NCBI GenBank assembly: GCA_030549495.1
Contig: JAUIRK010000297.1
Location: forward strand, 462,201-526,200
Length of the DNA stretch: 64,000 nt
From: Nectonema munidae
Lineage: Eukaryota > Nematomorpha > Nectonematoida > Nectonematidae
Direction: 5' to 3'
Program-made: the position numbers and the translations under genes
The notes under the pieces: generated by a model
The model's database searches: none
Told to the model about the DNA's origin: nothing
What the model saw: only the letters and a program-made list of their open reading frames with translations
In this document: positions 22,801-34,814 of the stretch, one piece after another
How the letters are laid out: each line of letters opens with the position of its first letter
Numbering within the stretch: position 1 is the stretch's first letter

Positions 22801-25800
22801 GTGTTGAAAGTTTTGTAATTTTAAAATATCACATATAATTTGCTGAAATTGGTTCAAATGAAAGATTAAAAAACTGAAATATTTATTTTATTTAATATCA
22901 AAAACAAAATTTTAACAGAAAGTCGAGATATAAATAAAAAGAAATTTGTCAAATATTGAAATACCGCATAAATACAGAAATATTTTAATAAAATATAATA
23001 TTTTTGAAGACAGTGCAAGAAAAACACTAAACTACAAATACAAACCAATGGAACATTTTAATAAATTATGTTGAAGAAAATAGATCAAACATTTTGCTTG
23101 CATCACAAAGCAGAGATGTCTAAAATTCAGGAAATCTTTCAATGACTATTTAAAATTGACATTCACAAACGACCTTGGAATATGGTACATGTCATCACAC
23201 TTTTTACGGATTTATGCTATTTGAAACAGATAAGTTGATATTGCATAATTAGAAATCTTTAAAGTCAAGCATAATAACTTTTTAATGATCTTATTTGTTA
23301 TATTACCTCATTCGAGATTAACTGACAAACTGCTCTAGAAGTTATCCCGTAACAGTAAAATCTTGTTTTAATCCGTTCATAAATTAGTTATATTTATGCT
23401 AATTAATTATTATTTATTTATTTAAATTGTTAGTTAAATATTAAAAAGAGCTGTTTAATTTGTTTACTTTGCATAACCAATTATATTAAAAAAATCAAAA
23501 AAAAATTCATAAATGATCTCGATTTTAATAAATTCAAAGCGCGGATAATTATTGGTCTGTTAAAAATGACACACTGTGGCTAAAGATATAAATTTGATTC
23601 AAAAATTCTTATTACTCGAATTAATCTTAATTATATCATTTTGATTTTCTGTCACAATAAACTATGTGTGCCAAAATTTTAAATCCACGAAGCTTAACAA
23701 ATATGGGCTTGAAGAAAGACATGAAAAATCTTGTTCACGATACAGAAATAACATACGAAAAATTCATGAATGTAAGAGACATTGTTATACTAAAAATATA
23801 TAATTGATGATATTTGCAACTAGACAATTGAGCCAGCTTTTTGAAATTATAAAATAGCCTATTGATAGTTAGCATTTTTTATATTCCCAGGATTCCGTTA
23901 TTGATCGTTCGTGCATTAAATTTACGACAATCACGAAAAATACAGTGATCTGGCATTTGTACAATGCTCTTCATATCAAGTTAAATGCACCAAATGATGT
24001 TTTGACTGAAAAGACACAATTGAGCAACTGGGTCGTACTATGAGTAAAAAAGGTTCATTTTGGATTTGAACTCTTAGTCTCATTTTGGGACTCTGTAGTA
24101 ATAAAGCCTTTCAACTAGTCACCGTCACGCCCAATCCCATTTAAATTAAGGGGTCGAAGATCTCGTCATGCATTTACATTCACACAACATTCCGATGGCG
24201 TTGGCCACTAGTTCTTCAAAAGTAGCCTACGAAGTGAAGAGCGCCAAGCACAAAAACATCTTCTCTCTCTCTTTAATCCCAGAGTGTACGGTTGTGATAG
24301 CAAGGTTGTGAAAGGCAAACCTCATCCAGACATATTCATTCAAGCCTGCTCGCGATTTCAACAACAGCCCGCTTCTCGTCAAAACGTAAGCTGTTTTATT
24401 AAGCTATATCACTTCGCTCATGTATAATGTTTTCGTGATAAGTAACAGTCATTAAAATTTAACCCAATAAAGGTTGTTTACGAATTAGGATGTATTCTGT
24501 GATTTATGATATGCTGACTATGAAAATTAAAATAATTTTTAATCATCGCGCATGCATTTTCACCACTTCAACCTTCACTTATCTCAAAAAATAAAGATTT
24601 TTCATCTGAAAAAATTAATTTCTTAAAATAAGCTATAGGAAAGCAGGTTTATTGAGTATGTAAACGAGAAAAAATCTAATATTTAAAAAACAGCATTTAT
24701 TGAAACAAATGAATATACATATTAGAATCTTTCTAATCGAATTTTACAACGTTTTCTTCTCATTTTTTCTTTCAAAAAAACAAAACTTCAATGCTTATAT
24801 TAACCTAAAAAATTTCGATGACATCTTTTAAACGTACCCAGGCATGCCCAATATCATTCCAAAATTTTTCCAATCCAACAAAAATTCTTTTTAATTTCCC
24901 ATTGGAAATGTTTGGGAAAATTTTAGTTCTTGTAAACGAAAGTAAAAACACCTCTATATAATTAAAACCTTTATTGCGTCCCTAAGTTGTTTAATAGTGA
25001 TTTAACTGTATTAGAATCCATTGGAATCTTCAGAGAATGCTTTCACTATGTTCTTCATAAGACCAATTTTAATGTGTAAACAACGAAGTTAAACATCTCA
25101 GGATCCTTAGAGACAGTTCATCTCATCAAAACTCTTCAATTTTTTAACCTCACATAATTTGGCAAAATCGCCAGGATTTCAAAATCCTTCACTTTGTCGG
25201 TGAAAGTTTGACATCAAAGATTTATTTTTCAGAATTATACTCTTTATATGCTTTTTTCCTTTTAGGTAAACAACTAGTTCTGCCTCTTGGTATCCTCTAC
25301 TATATCATAGGGGAAGTTATAGCCTTTTTACTGAAGTTTACAAGATTATCAATACATTCTACCAGAGGATAGTTCCTAGAGGCTTGGGAGCCTCTGAATT
25401 CAATTTTTTTTAAGTCCATTACATTTCTGTAATCTAGCATAAGGTATCTAGAAGTGGAAGTTGATTTAAGTTGTTCTCTAATCTCTATTTTTCCAGAAAA
25501 AATGTGCTAACCGCGTGTTACTAAATTTATATTGGTGTCAATGGTTGGGGCGGAATCATCCTCTTGACAAGCCACTCCAAAGTTCCTTGGAAACTTTCAA
25601 CCGATCAGACACAATTATAGGAAATTTTCTAGGGTGTATTCAATCCTTTTTGCTAAAGTTTCCACTTCTTTACTTTTATTTGAGGCTTGGAATGACGGCC
25701 ACAAAGTCATCTATATCGGCGCACCGATATAGAAGAGTTTGGAGTTTGCATCTCTTTCTCTTGGAATCAAGCGCGGATTGTACCTCATTGACATGGAGAC

Positions 25801-28729
25801 GCTGCTTTGGATGCCTTTCTGACTCTTTTTTCGCATGTAAAATTTACTGCGATTCAATAACCGGCATTGTCAGCATTTGCAATGAAAGTTCGGAGTCTCC
25901 TATCCGCAACTTCATTATTACAGCTTTCGCGAAGGCTCTTCTAAAATTCTAGATTTCATCCACAAATCCCTGTTTCTACATACTACTCACACAGTTCAAT
26001 CCTGTGAACGAAGTAGAAAGTTTTGATATGGACAACAGATATCACTCTGGGTCTTTGTTAACCATTCCTTCTTGAAAAGTTGTGTTCTTCATGAAATTAT
26101 TCATGGTCTTCTTTTTTCAGTTACACAAAGTTATCCATCTTTATCATCTAAAAGATCCTCTTTCGAACAAAATCAAATAGTTGCTCGGCTTCGATTCACG
26201 TTATAAAATCATCTCCTATTTGACTATATCTTCACATACTCACATTTGTGACAGTTGAGGTAAATTTATCCACTTGAAAATGCATTTCACATTTTCTCTT
26301 CATGTTAGGTGATTGATTATTATTTTAATATCAACTAGAAATCTAAAAATTCCTAATTAAGATGTTTCAGAAAAACTGATTTGATAACTACGCCAACTCC
26401 TCTCTCATTGTAAAAGGGTTGTTCTTTCTTGTCTAGAGGATACATAACTCCCTTTCAATGTATGTGGCTCCTATGTATACTATAGGGACTATATAAAGGA
26501 GAAGTACCAAGAATTACTATAAATCTTCACAGGTGAATCATTTATCGTAGATTCAGGTTTGATCTTATCTTTGAATATTTTTTATAATTCCTTTTGTTTC
26601 ATTTCCAATGAATATTTGGTATATTAAACCAAAACAAAAGCTAAATTAAGTACATTATATTTAATTATAAACCCAAATTCTAATCTAAAACTTACTGATT
26701 CCAGAGATAAAGCCATCATGTTAGATTAGTAGATATATTTTGCCTAAAATTTGAATTAATATTTATGTAGACAATTTTATCATGAATCGAAATATTTATT
26801 CAAATTTATTTCCAAACAGCCATGTTTAATAATAAAATGATATTATATATAAATTAACACGTATTTATAAGTCATTTACTCGAATGACTTGAATTCTCGT
26901 TACAAAGTTATTCATTTAAATTTTCCAATTTATTTTTAAACAAGAAAATGTTATCTAGAAAATCGTTACAACCAAATCAATGTACTAGACTCAAAAAGAA
27001 CTAAAATCTCAATGCTAATCAAAATTAATTGAAGAAATGGACACGTATGTAGCGATATCAGATGTAAAAATATGGCATTTTGATCTGGTAGAAGGAAAGT
27101 AAAGAGACTCTACTGTTTTTGTGTACTTTGGGGAAAAATATTTAAAAATACGAACTAGTTCATGAAAATCAGAAGTTCAGGATCAAATTTTATTGCTTTG
27201 AAAATTTATTTCGATTCATGGTTCACATATTTTCCACTTTTCTAGCTTTTCTAAAGCTTCTAAATATGTGAATATTTAGAAGCACTTGAAACGTATCCTC
27301 TTTCTTTAATTGCTTCACTCAATTCTTTCAAAATTGATGTTTGTGGGATGCTTGTAAAAATTTTTTTCTATTATATTAATTTTATATTGAAAACATTACC
27401 CTCGTTAATCCGGTCTTCATTAATCGGAATTCTTCATTATTCGTACAAATAAATACACGGGTCTGTAGTTGTCTAATTCAGATTTTTTACCTCCTTTCTT
27501 TGCGATTGGAACTATTTACTTTAAAGACATCTGGAAATGCACCTAGAGATATGCATTTGTTATAAAATATCTAAGCGGTTTGTTTGACTGAGGTGTTTAT
27601 TATTATTTTTACTATTTTAACTGAAAAACCATAAATGTCCCATGCATTACTACTTTTTAGTTGTTTTACTGCAATCAGTGTATTATTATATGTAATTTTT
27701 TGAAATTTAAATAATCTATTGTGATCATCACTATCAGTTTTAGGACTAAGTGAACTAATATCACTACTTTTTAGCAGGATATTTATTTTATCTTTGAAAT
27801 CCATTGCAAATCTATCTGGAAGGTCATGATTTGACTCATTGATTATGACTCTATTTTCATTATTTGCTTTTTCTTTTATGATTGCATTAAACTTTTTCCT
27901 TATTTTAAAAGACACATATGATACCCTACCAACTTACCCTCACACTCGGCAGTAAATTTTTTATAATTAATAATAAATTGAAGGAAAAAATATTTAATAA
28001 AAAATTAAAAATCTGGATAAGATTTTTTAATAATTGTGCTGGTAAATGTTTTATTTATACAACTCATCTAATTTCAATTTAAAGCTTTAGGATATGAAAA
28101 TTTGAATAAATCATAGGAAAAATAGAAATAGTTCAGATTTTGACTATATATCCTTCCCAAACAACTATGTATTTAAGTTGCCTGGCGTCAGACATAGGAA
28201 CCTTATTTTTAATCTTTCAGGTTCCGGATCCATGTAGACAAATCCTCTGGCTCCGCCGGCTCCAGCTCTGAAGACCTGGTTTTTCCACAATCCAGACAAT
28301 TTCATTATTTAAATAGTTATTTTTAAATGTTCTGTTTGGATTAACTAGGATTGACTGTAATTCATCCTTCGTCAAAGAAATTAGCAAATTTTTTTTTATA
28401 AATGATGAATATTTATAGTCACAAAACCTGAACATCTAATGTGACTAATGTTTGTTATTTATGTAGTATAGGATTACTCGACTATAACGACTTTTGATTT
28501 CAACACTGCCTCTGCTTTATTTATGAATCTTTTGTTTAAGGTTTTGGTCTTTGAAGATTCTCCTTTAGGAGTTAAAGCAGCTGTTAATGCATCAATGAAA
28601 GTTGTAATGGTTTCGTCATTGATTAACCCCGATGTAGATGACCTCGCAGCCAAACCAACACTTTTCCTATCCTCTCTTTCCCTCTTCAAGCCAGAAACAT
28701 TTTCACTTCCTCCTTTTCCTTCTACATGA
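19900..28729 (+). CDS. PUDP: HAD-superfamily phosphatase, pseudouridine-5'-phosphatase type, with a 2-nt shift in exon 3
   Basis: PUDP-type HAD enzymes dephosphorylate pseudouridine 5'-monophosphate. Exons: 19900-19942, 21456-21674, 24151-24385, 28541-28729; splice phases 1, 1 and 0 agree. Motif I is VIFDMDGLLLDTE, split by intron 1; the cap follows (MMGLTSMEGANFL, TTLMPG). Motif II is MALATSSS, motif III Lys is in KGKPHPDIF, and motif IV is VFEDSPLGVKAA. The C-terminus ends LPPFPST. About 230 residues, as in the human protein. In exon 3 the run at 24261-24274 has one extra CT pair: the residues before it (KNIFSL) and after it (KVVKGKPHPD) are in different frames. This could be an assembly or sequencing slip in a dinucleotide run, a segregating null allele, or a young pseudogene. 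All catalytic motifs are otherwise intact, which favours the first two. Introns are transposon-rich. Confidence 0.88.
20151..20370 (+). repeat. tRNA-derived SINE in PUDP intron 1
   Basis: GGGAGCCTCAATGTTTGTTAG resembles a tRNA 5' arm with A box, and GGTTTGATTCCC at about 20209-20220 is a B box at tRNA-like spacing. A non-tRNA body with AGCCTTACGCCACAAAG follows. Confidence 0.6.
20560..20670. repeat. hAT-type terminal fragment
   Basis: GGGGTCCACAAAG ... GGGTAAAAAAGTTTGAGAAA is the right-hand end typical of CAGTGGTTCTCAA-class hAT non-autonomous elements. The left end is not recognisable. Confidence 0.4.
21675..24045 (+). other. PUDP intron 2, nothing coding seen
   Basis: A/T-rich intron. A fragment at about 22295-22380 (CATAATCCGAGTTCTTCATAA) resembles the degenerate termini of pogo/Tigger-like elements; the same motif type occurs at 27400-27445. 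No supported exon. Confidence 0.4.
24046..24140 (-). repeat. tRNA-derived SINE abutting PUDP exon 3
   Basis: On the minus strand from about 24140, GGGCGTGACGGTGACTAGTTG gives a tRNA-like start and A box, and GAGTTCAAATCC (24062-24073) gives the B box at normal tRNA spacing. The element head ends about 10 bp before the PUDP exon 3 boundary at 24151, so the branch and pyrimidine region of that 3' splice site is largely SINE sequence. Confidence 0.6.
24700..26330 (-). pseudogene. Unidentified repetitive-element coding remnant
   Basis: The minus strand of PUDP intron 3 shows protein-like composition in pieces: CADIDDFVAVIPSLK (near 25690), a basic stretch ESERHPKQRLHVNEVQ (near 25810), and LHIKIGLMKNIVKAF (near 25060). 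The last matches, from memory, the LHIKLGLMKQFVKAL signature of long uncharacterised proteins that are multi-copy in arthropod genomes. Function of that family is unknown to me; transposon origin is likely but not shown. It is broken in several places and treated here as a fossil. Confidence 0.45.
27440..27930 (-). mobile_element. LINE (non-LTR retrotransposon) reverse transcriptase fragment
   Basis: The minus strand encodes LPDRFAMDFKDKINILL, then FQKITYNNTLIAVKQLKSS and NAWDIYGFSVKIVK, which match the conserved block before RT motif 1 in Jockey/CR1-type LINEs. Downstream, FPDVFKV and a shifted LDNYRPV are the following block. At least one stop (near 27580) and one frameshift are present. 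Only about 150 codons remain; it lies in PUDP intron 3. Confidence 0.75.
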
Positions 28730-29830
28730 GATCTTTATTCCTTTATAAAATTATTTGTGAATGACGTGCGAAACTTTGAATTATTAGAAAGATTAGAAAG
28801 TTCCTTCAACTTTGATGTCCTACAAGATCTTTTTGAACATCTTAATCTTTATTGATACATTTCATGCTCTATTTACCTGTTTTATTTTTGCGTCGACTTT
28901 TCTAATATTTATAAACTTTTATACATATGTTGTAATATTAATATAGTTTGTTGAGAATCTCTTCTTTATTGTCGACCTAAATCCGAATTTCTTTGTTTTA
29001 TTATGAAATCTAAAATATAATAATGCTTGGTTTACATGCTTTCGCTATAGCTGGAAAAATAATTTTAAAGTTTGAATTAACTACATTCTTGTTTAGAATT
29101 TTAAAAGCCTCAAATATTGTTAAAAAATTTGATTTAGATTTTCTTAATTCTAACATTGTCTTTACAAAAAGACATTTTCAAGAATGGGTCTCGCTATCCT
29201 GAGTAAATTGAACGTTTTTTACACATATTTAATATACAGACGTTTGACTATTTTAATTTAAATACGTATATCTTTCAATTGGAAGAATAAAATTTAGATA
29301 ATTCTTCATCGTTTAAGATCCTTCCTTCGTAAACTCAATCATCTGCGTTTAAACAATGCTCTTTAATACAAATCTTCTGCTTTAATAAATATGTTTAATG
29401 TGTAAATGTGATAAAAGTATTAAATTTGATGCCACTAGTCATAAATTTTGAACTTCTCACCAGTTTTCAATGTTTTTCAAAATAGTCACTTTTTTACTGC
29501 AATTTATAACTTTTGTTCGACTATCCTATACTCATAATATTTTCGATATTCAAATATAATCCAATCATAAGAGCAACAAATCGACTACATTCAAATCTCC
29601 GCGTGTTTTCCATATAAGCTCGTCATAATTTACCCACTTTTTATTTAGTTATATTTTTGGTGAGTAGGAAACAGGAAATCTTAGTTTTTTATTTTAATAT
29701 ATAACAAAACATCTTTAAAGACTTGTTTATCGATCAATCAATAATAAACAACATCTATTGACTTTTATTTTTTTAAGTAATTTCATAAAATGCTATGCGT
29801 TAACAGTGTGGTATTGGCAAATACAGCAGA
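28730..29830. other. Gene-free interval between PUDP and the Gypsy fossil
   Basis: No supported gene. A/T-rich, without a clear AATAAA close to the PUDP stop. I see no terminal repeat for the neighbouring retroelement here. Confidence 0.4.
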
Positions 29831-32300
29831 AGAGATATTGGGATCATTTTGGTTTTAAAATTTTTTTAAAGAAGTTGAAATAGACAAACATAACAGTCGT
29901 CTATCATTTTTTGCTCCCACCAAATCATCATAACCGGAAAAGCGATTTCCTTTTTTATCCATTTATTGCAGTAAATATTCGGAATCCAACATTTCAGCCA
30001 AATTTTTAAATAGCAATATTTCTTCACTGTAAAATCATAGTATATTTTCAGTAGTTGAGCTAATGAAATATTGTAACCATAAATCTCAGACTTCCCTTGA
30101 GATATTAAATATCCTAAAAACTTAATAGAAGTGGTAGAAATTTTATCCTTTTCTTCATTAAATGTAAGATTGATAACTTTTGCGGCTTTCATAAAATCAT
30201 TATAATGCTTGTCATGTTGATTTTTACCAACTATTGTTATATTATTATTTAAGTAAGCATAAACACCCTTAATATGATTAATTTTTATAAATGAGTCCCT
30301 TATACGTTGGAATCAAGCTACACCATTAGTAATTCCAAAAGGCATTCTAGTAAATTGATATAGTCTTCTACTAACCTGAAAAGCTGTATATGCTCTATCC
30401 TCAATTGATAAAGAAATTTGATGATAAGCTGATTTCAAATCTAACATACTAAAAACAGAATTTTTCGATATCTCCTGTACCAGGTCGTGAATTCGTGGCA
30501 AAGGGTAAGCATCTAGCTGTGAATATCTGTTAATAATTTGAGAATAGTCAATCCGCATTCTACGTTTATTATCTTTATTAACAATAACAGCTTGTGCTCT
30601 CCAAGAGGAATTACTATGCTCTATGATACGGTCTTTTAAAAGCCTCTAGTTACTTCTCTTCCTAAAAAATCTTCATCTTTTTTTGGAAAATTCCTAGGTC
30701 TAGTTGCCATAGGACCACGGTTTTTAGAAACATTTGGAAAAAGTCTAAGAGGTTCAATGTTGAGTGAGTTTAGCGTTGAAATGATCAAAGGTGGTAACTT
30801 TTCAAAATTATGTCACTACATATGTCGTTCAGTAACATTAGTTTAAAAATTTCATAAGGCTGTCCTAAGAGTTCCAAGTTAAGGAGACAAAATTCAGTGA
30901 TGTTGGACTGTAGAGACAAATTAGCCATCGAAATTTTCTAGTCTGCAGTCCTAAGCTCTTAGCTACTTTGGACCTAATAAAACTTTCAGCTGAACCGCTG
31001 TCAATTAAAGCCTTAAGTTTACCCTTATCTACTCCAATTTCAAATATTGCTTTGTCTAAACCTCTAGCTAGACGAATTCACATTTCCAAAGGAAGATCTG
31101 TGTGAACTTTGCAATTTACTTAATTCTTTTGATCTGCAAACTTTTGCAAAGTGTCCTAATTTGCCACATTTCTTACAGTTAGCGTTCTTAACTGGTATCC
31201 GGTAATTTCATCGTGTTAACTTCATCGTTGGTATTTTCATTGTATAGTGATTACATCGCGAGATTTATGGATTAACCATTACTTCCTTGCGGTGTCACAA
31301 GATAATCCCACAATTTGCGTATACAATTATGCATACATTTTTATGAAATTACTAACTGTATACTACATATTTATTTGCATCTTCATACCTCAAAATGTCT
31401 TTAAGTGCAGGAAAAGCAGCTTTAATACAGACTTATCGTCATTGTCTCTAACTTCCTTTACTTCTTCTCACATTCTGTGTATATATAAATATCTTTTCAT
31501 AGGATATTTTTTTTATAATAAAACTAAAAAATAATTTATTTGTTCGTAATAAACTTTAAAAAAATTATAAAGGGATATTTACAAAAAAAACATTGAGCGT
31601 CAAGCATAAAATTAGTATGACGACGTAATTACTGCACGATGAAAATACTTGACGGTGAAAATACCGACGATGTATTGAATCACGATGAATTTACTATGCG
31701 ATGAAGTTACAGTGAACCTTCTTAGCTGGGCATTTATAACGCGGGGGAAGTGGATTTCCACAAAAATAACAGTGAGGTAAGGATACGTTGCTAATATTTT
31801 GAGTACTGATGGGGTGAGATTTGCTTTATACTTCTTTATCCACAAAATACTGTATTCTGTTTGGGGTCTTCACTTCTTAATTTTTGAAATGAATGAATAT
31901 ATGCTCTATGAGATTCACAAGCCTGTGAATTTTTATGTGCAATGTCCAGGGAACTGGCTAAAATAAAAACTTCATCTAGTTCTATTACCTCACTCTGAAG
32001 TATGCGTTGTCTAACAAATAGCGAGTCAAGCTCTGTTATAAATGCGTCTCTAACAGCTTCTAAGCGATACTGCTCAGCACTAACTGATTTGAATTCATAC
32101 TCTTTTCATAGGTTTAATATAGAGGCTTTCTAAGGCGAGTATAACTTTTTCATATTGTTCGTGGTCAGCAATGTAGTTGTAGATTGAACTTGCTATGGAA
32201 TTAATCAGTAAGCTTGCAAAGACTGTAAAAAGTTTTCAAAGCATCGTCTCCAAAATTGTAGAAGAGTTAGGCCCGGAAGGATTTGCTTCGAGCCTACTTG
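29830..32300 (-). mobile_element. Fossil Ty3/Gypsy LTR retrotransposon, gag to RT only
   Basis: The minus strand carries, in order, a Gag segment (QYRLEAVRDAFITELDSL, 31950-32080), two CCHC zinc knuckles (CYFCGNP near 31760; CKKCGKLGHFAK near 31155), a retropepsin motif ALIDSGSAESFI (near 31000) and a reverse transcriptase (SVFSMLDLKSAYHQISL, MPFGITNG, 30313-30558, with a following segment to 29866). RNase H, integrase and both LTRs were not found. The element is clearly old and broken in more than five places, and a TIR element has inserted between the two zinc knuckles (31195-31717). Confidence 0.85.
31195..31717. mobile_element. TIR element inserted in the Gypsy fossil
   Basis: Ends are inverted and built of repeated TTCATCG words: left GGTAATTTCATCGTGTTAAC, right GCGATGAAGTTACAGTGAAC. 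Flanks TTCTTAACTGG and TTCTTAGCTGG agree at 10 of 11, suggesting a 9-11 bp duplication as in MULE-type elements. The interior (31240-31640) has no transposase. Subterminal iteration of one motif is unusual for hAT and common in MULE-like MITEs. Confidence 0.65.
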
Positions 32301-32519
32301 GTAAAAGCAATCTACCCACCTTTGATCTCTGTAGCGTAAACTGTTATGGCGTAAGGAGTAGTGGAAATAGACTTTATTGAAAAGAACAGAAACACACGAA
32401 AAGGTAACAAGTACGCTACAAAGATAACATAAAATGTATACAAAAGCATTTAGTCTGCCTTCAGGGTGGAAGCATGCTAAACAGCCAAGGATAATTGAAA
32501 CTTGTGGAAACACTTATTA

Positions 32520-33110
32520 CAATTACAATCATCAAAAACTAAAATAAATGACACTATCAGATTCACAATCAATTATTTAGTGGGTTCACGCAAGATTTTG
32601 TAAAAAGATTCAATATAGTTTAAGAAAAAAGTAGAGGGGGCAACTGAGAAAATGAAATTAGCCCGTCACGAATAGGGTGCCTGGCACGGGCATTATCTTG
32701 ATCTTTCAATGCAACAACCACTCACTGTTTCCAAGTTGTATGTCTGCAGGAGAATCGAAATGGGAAGACAACGTAAATGTGATTCACAGTATAGCTTCAA
32801 TCCAATACGAATGTTGTCATATTCTTCTCTCTCTGAAACACATTTTAGGCAAACAAAAGACTGAGCACAGAGATATACCTATTTTGCTAACTCGCTCGCT
32901 GCTCTTCCAAGTTGTATATGGTCTGCCCTATGCAAAGATGAGAAAGGAAATAATGAATGGCGAGAAAAGGCACAAGCACAACATCGAGAAACGTTGAGCA
33001 AACAAACGCATCTCCCACTTTGCTCGCTTCTTGCCAAAAACGTGAAAGCCAGGCTGTAAAAGACAGAGAAATCTGTTCAAAAGTCATATAGCGTGTTCAA
33101 ATTTTCTCGA
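32520..33110. other. Upstream region of the secreted-protein gene
   Basis: Less A/T-rich than its surroundings. It contains two copies of TTCCAAGTTGTAT (about 32727 and 32907) and no supported exon. It presumably holds the promoter of the gene starting at 33112, but I identify no certain TATA or initiator element. Confidence 0.35.
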
Positions 33111-33111
33111 A

Positions 33112-34097
33112 ATGTTGAAACTTTTACATCTACTTTGTCTATTCATTCTTACTGCTGCTTGTGGTTGTGCTGTTTTTCCTTTTTTTCGTAAGTCTTTTTT
33201 CAATTTATTTTGTCTTTTAGTAAGAGCGTTTTTTACAATTTTAAAAAAGACATTTTAGAAGTAAAAATTGTATATATATATTAACATTTTTATTCTATAG
33301 TACCGTGTGAATTAAAATCAACTAAATCACATTTAATATTCAATGAAGATTCTTTGAAAACTGTGAAAATTATAAATTTATGTTACAAATACATGCAATT
33401 TAAATCTAATTCCACAGCACCTATGAAAGTCAGTGTAAAAGAACTGTATATTGGAAATTTTGAATACACAATTAAATTCACTTATGATGGCACATATTTA
33501 AAAAATCTATTTCATGAAACTTTCAAATTGGCGTATAAATCAACCCGATTTTTATTGAACAACGGTAACGACAACTTTGATGTTTACTCCTTCGGTATGA
33601 ACTTTTATAACTTTATATTTAACATTTAAAAAATTTTCCAATCACTTACATTTGTATTTGAAGTTGATTTCCCAGACAAACTCGATTTTGAAGTCGCTAA
33701 AAGTGATTGCGAGGTCCATTTGACATTACAGTATAAAATAAAAGAACAAGAGGATATAAGAACAATTCATGCTTTTGTGGAAGTAGATGACATAACAGTA
33801 TATCTTAAAAAGGTACAAATTGATAACGCTACAATTAAATTTGTGGTTAATCTCTCTCTGACTAATAAAAATACTACTGTATACATTTTGCTTGGATACA
33901 CTTATGCAGACGATCAAACCATATCTACTAAGGATAATTTTCCTCCAAAATCTTACTTCCAGCGCCATGCTCAGTACCAGAAAACTTTTCAACGTAAACT
34001 TCTTCATTAAAAATCTGGTTGCTTTTAAAACATTGAATATTTAGGTGACGATGACGATGAAATAAAAGAAATGTTAAGCGAACGCCATGTTGAATAA
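33112..34097 (+). CDS. Secreted protein of about 250 residues, unknown family, four exons
   Basis: ATG 33112 opens a textbook signal peptide (MLKLLHLLCLFILTAACGCA). Exons 33112-33187, 33301-33594, 33664-33993 and 34045-34097 join in frame across introns of 113, 69 and 51 bp, all GT-AG. An alternative acceptor at 33675 would drop four residues. Without splicing, the second exon would stop at TAA 33627, and the third at TAA 34008; both stops fall inside introns, which supports the model. The mature chain has three cysteines (PCELK, NLCYKY, SDCEV), sequons at KSNST, DNATI and KNTTV, alternating strand-like segments, and an acidic tail RDDDDEIKEMLSERHVE. No catalytic motif or transmembrane span after the signal. 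I do not recognise the family; an extracellular binding or effector protein is possible but unproven. AATAAA lies at 34151. Confidence 0.75.
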
Positions 34098-34150
34098 TGG
34101 ATACCAACTACTCTTTCCAACTCCAATTGATTTATCATTCTGTTTTTTTT

Positions 34151-34156
34151 AATAAA
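34151..34156 (+). promoter_or_regulatory. Candidate polyadenylation signal of the secreted-protein gene
   Basis: AATAAA 54 bp after the predicted stop at 34095-34097, following a T-run. Distance and context are typical. Confidence 0.6.
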
Positions 34157-34814
34157 TTTTGTTACTTTCAAATTATTTCACTCTAAGCAGGAGATGTACG
34201 TTCCAACTTATTTCGAATCTCGTTCGAAAGAGGTAACGTAGGAGCGCAGTGTGGAATTACCTAGTTCTTGAATCCTAGGCCAGACACTATCTTGGATACA
34301 TCCCAAAATTTATTATTACTTCCATTTTTTCTCTATGCAATTCTCATTTTCTTTTTTGAAATCTACATAATGCAGTGGTGCACAGAGTGTTAAAGTTTTA
34401 ACAGAAAGTCTTATAGATTGGTCAAATATAAGGCGTCCATTTAAATCTCAAAATGTAATGTAATATAATAAAATCAAGCTGTAAATGTTTAAGTGTCATG
34501 TAGTAGTGTGTAAACAAATGAAAGATAACCAAAGCTTGGCTTTATTCTATTAAATCTGAAAAATATATATATAATGCAGGGCGCACATCCTCAAAATTAT
34601 TGGGGGCGAATTTTTTTTGTTGTAATTTTCAAAATTAGTGGTCTGGAAATACCACGGGAGACCAAATATATATATTCAAGCAATCGTTTAAGATAGAGTG
34701 TATTCAGCGCATACCTAAATTTATAAAACTACTTTATATTTTTTTTATAAATTTGGTGAATTTAAATACTATACTTCCAGCGAAAATATTTTATTAAATT
34801 TGCATATCGAATAT

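Noticed and set aside
25515-25952. 145-residue plus-strand open frame in PUDP intron 3
   Set aside because: It lies opposite the better-supported minus-strand remnant and shows no domain or splice context.
28217-28435. 72-residue minus-strand frame next to PUDP exon 4
   Set aside because: No recognisable family and not linked to the LINE fragment nearby.
32677-32997. 106-residue plus-strand open frame
   Set aside because: No signal, domain or splice evidence; lies in the presumed promoter region of the secreted-protein gene.
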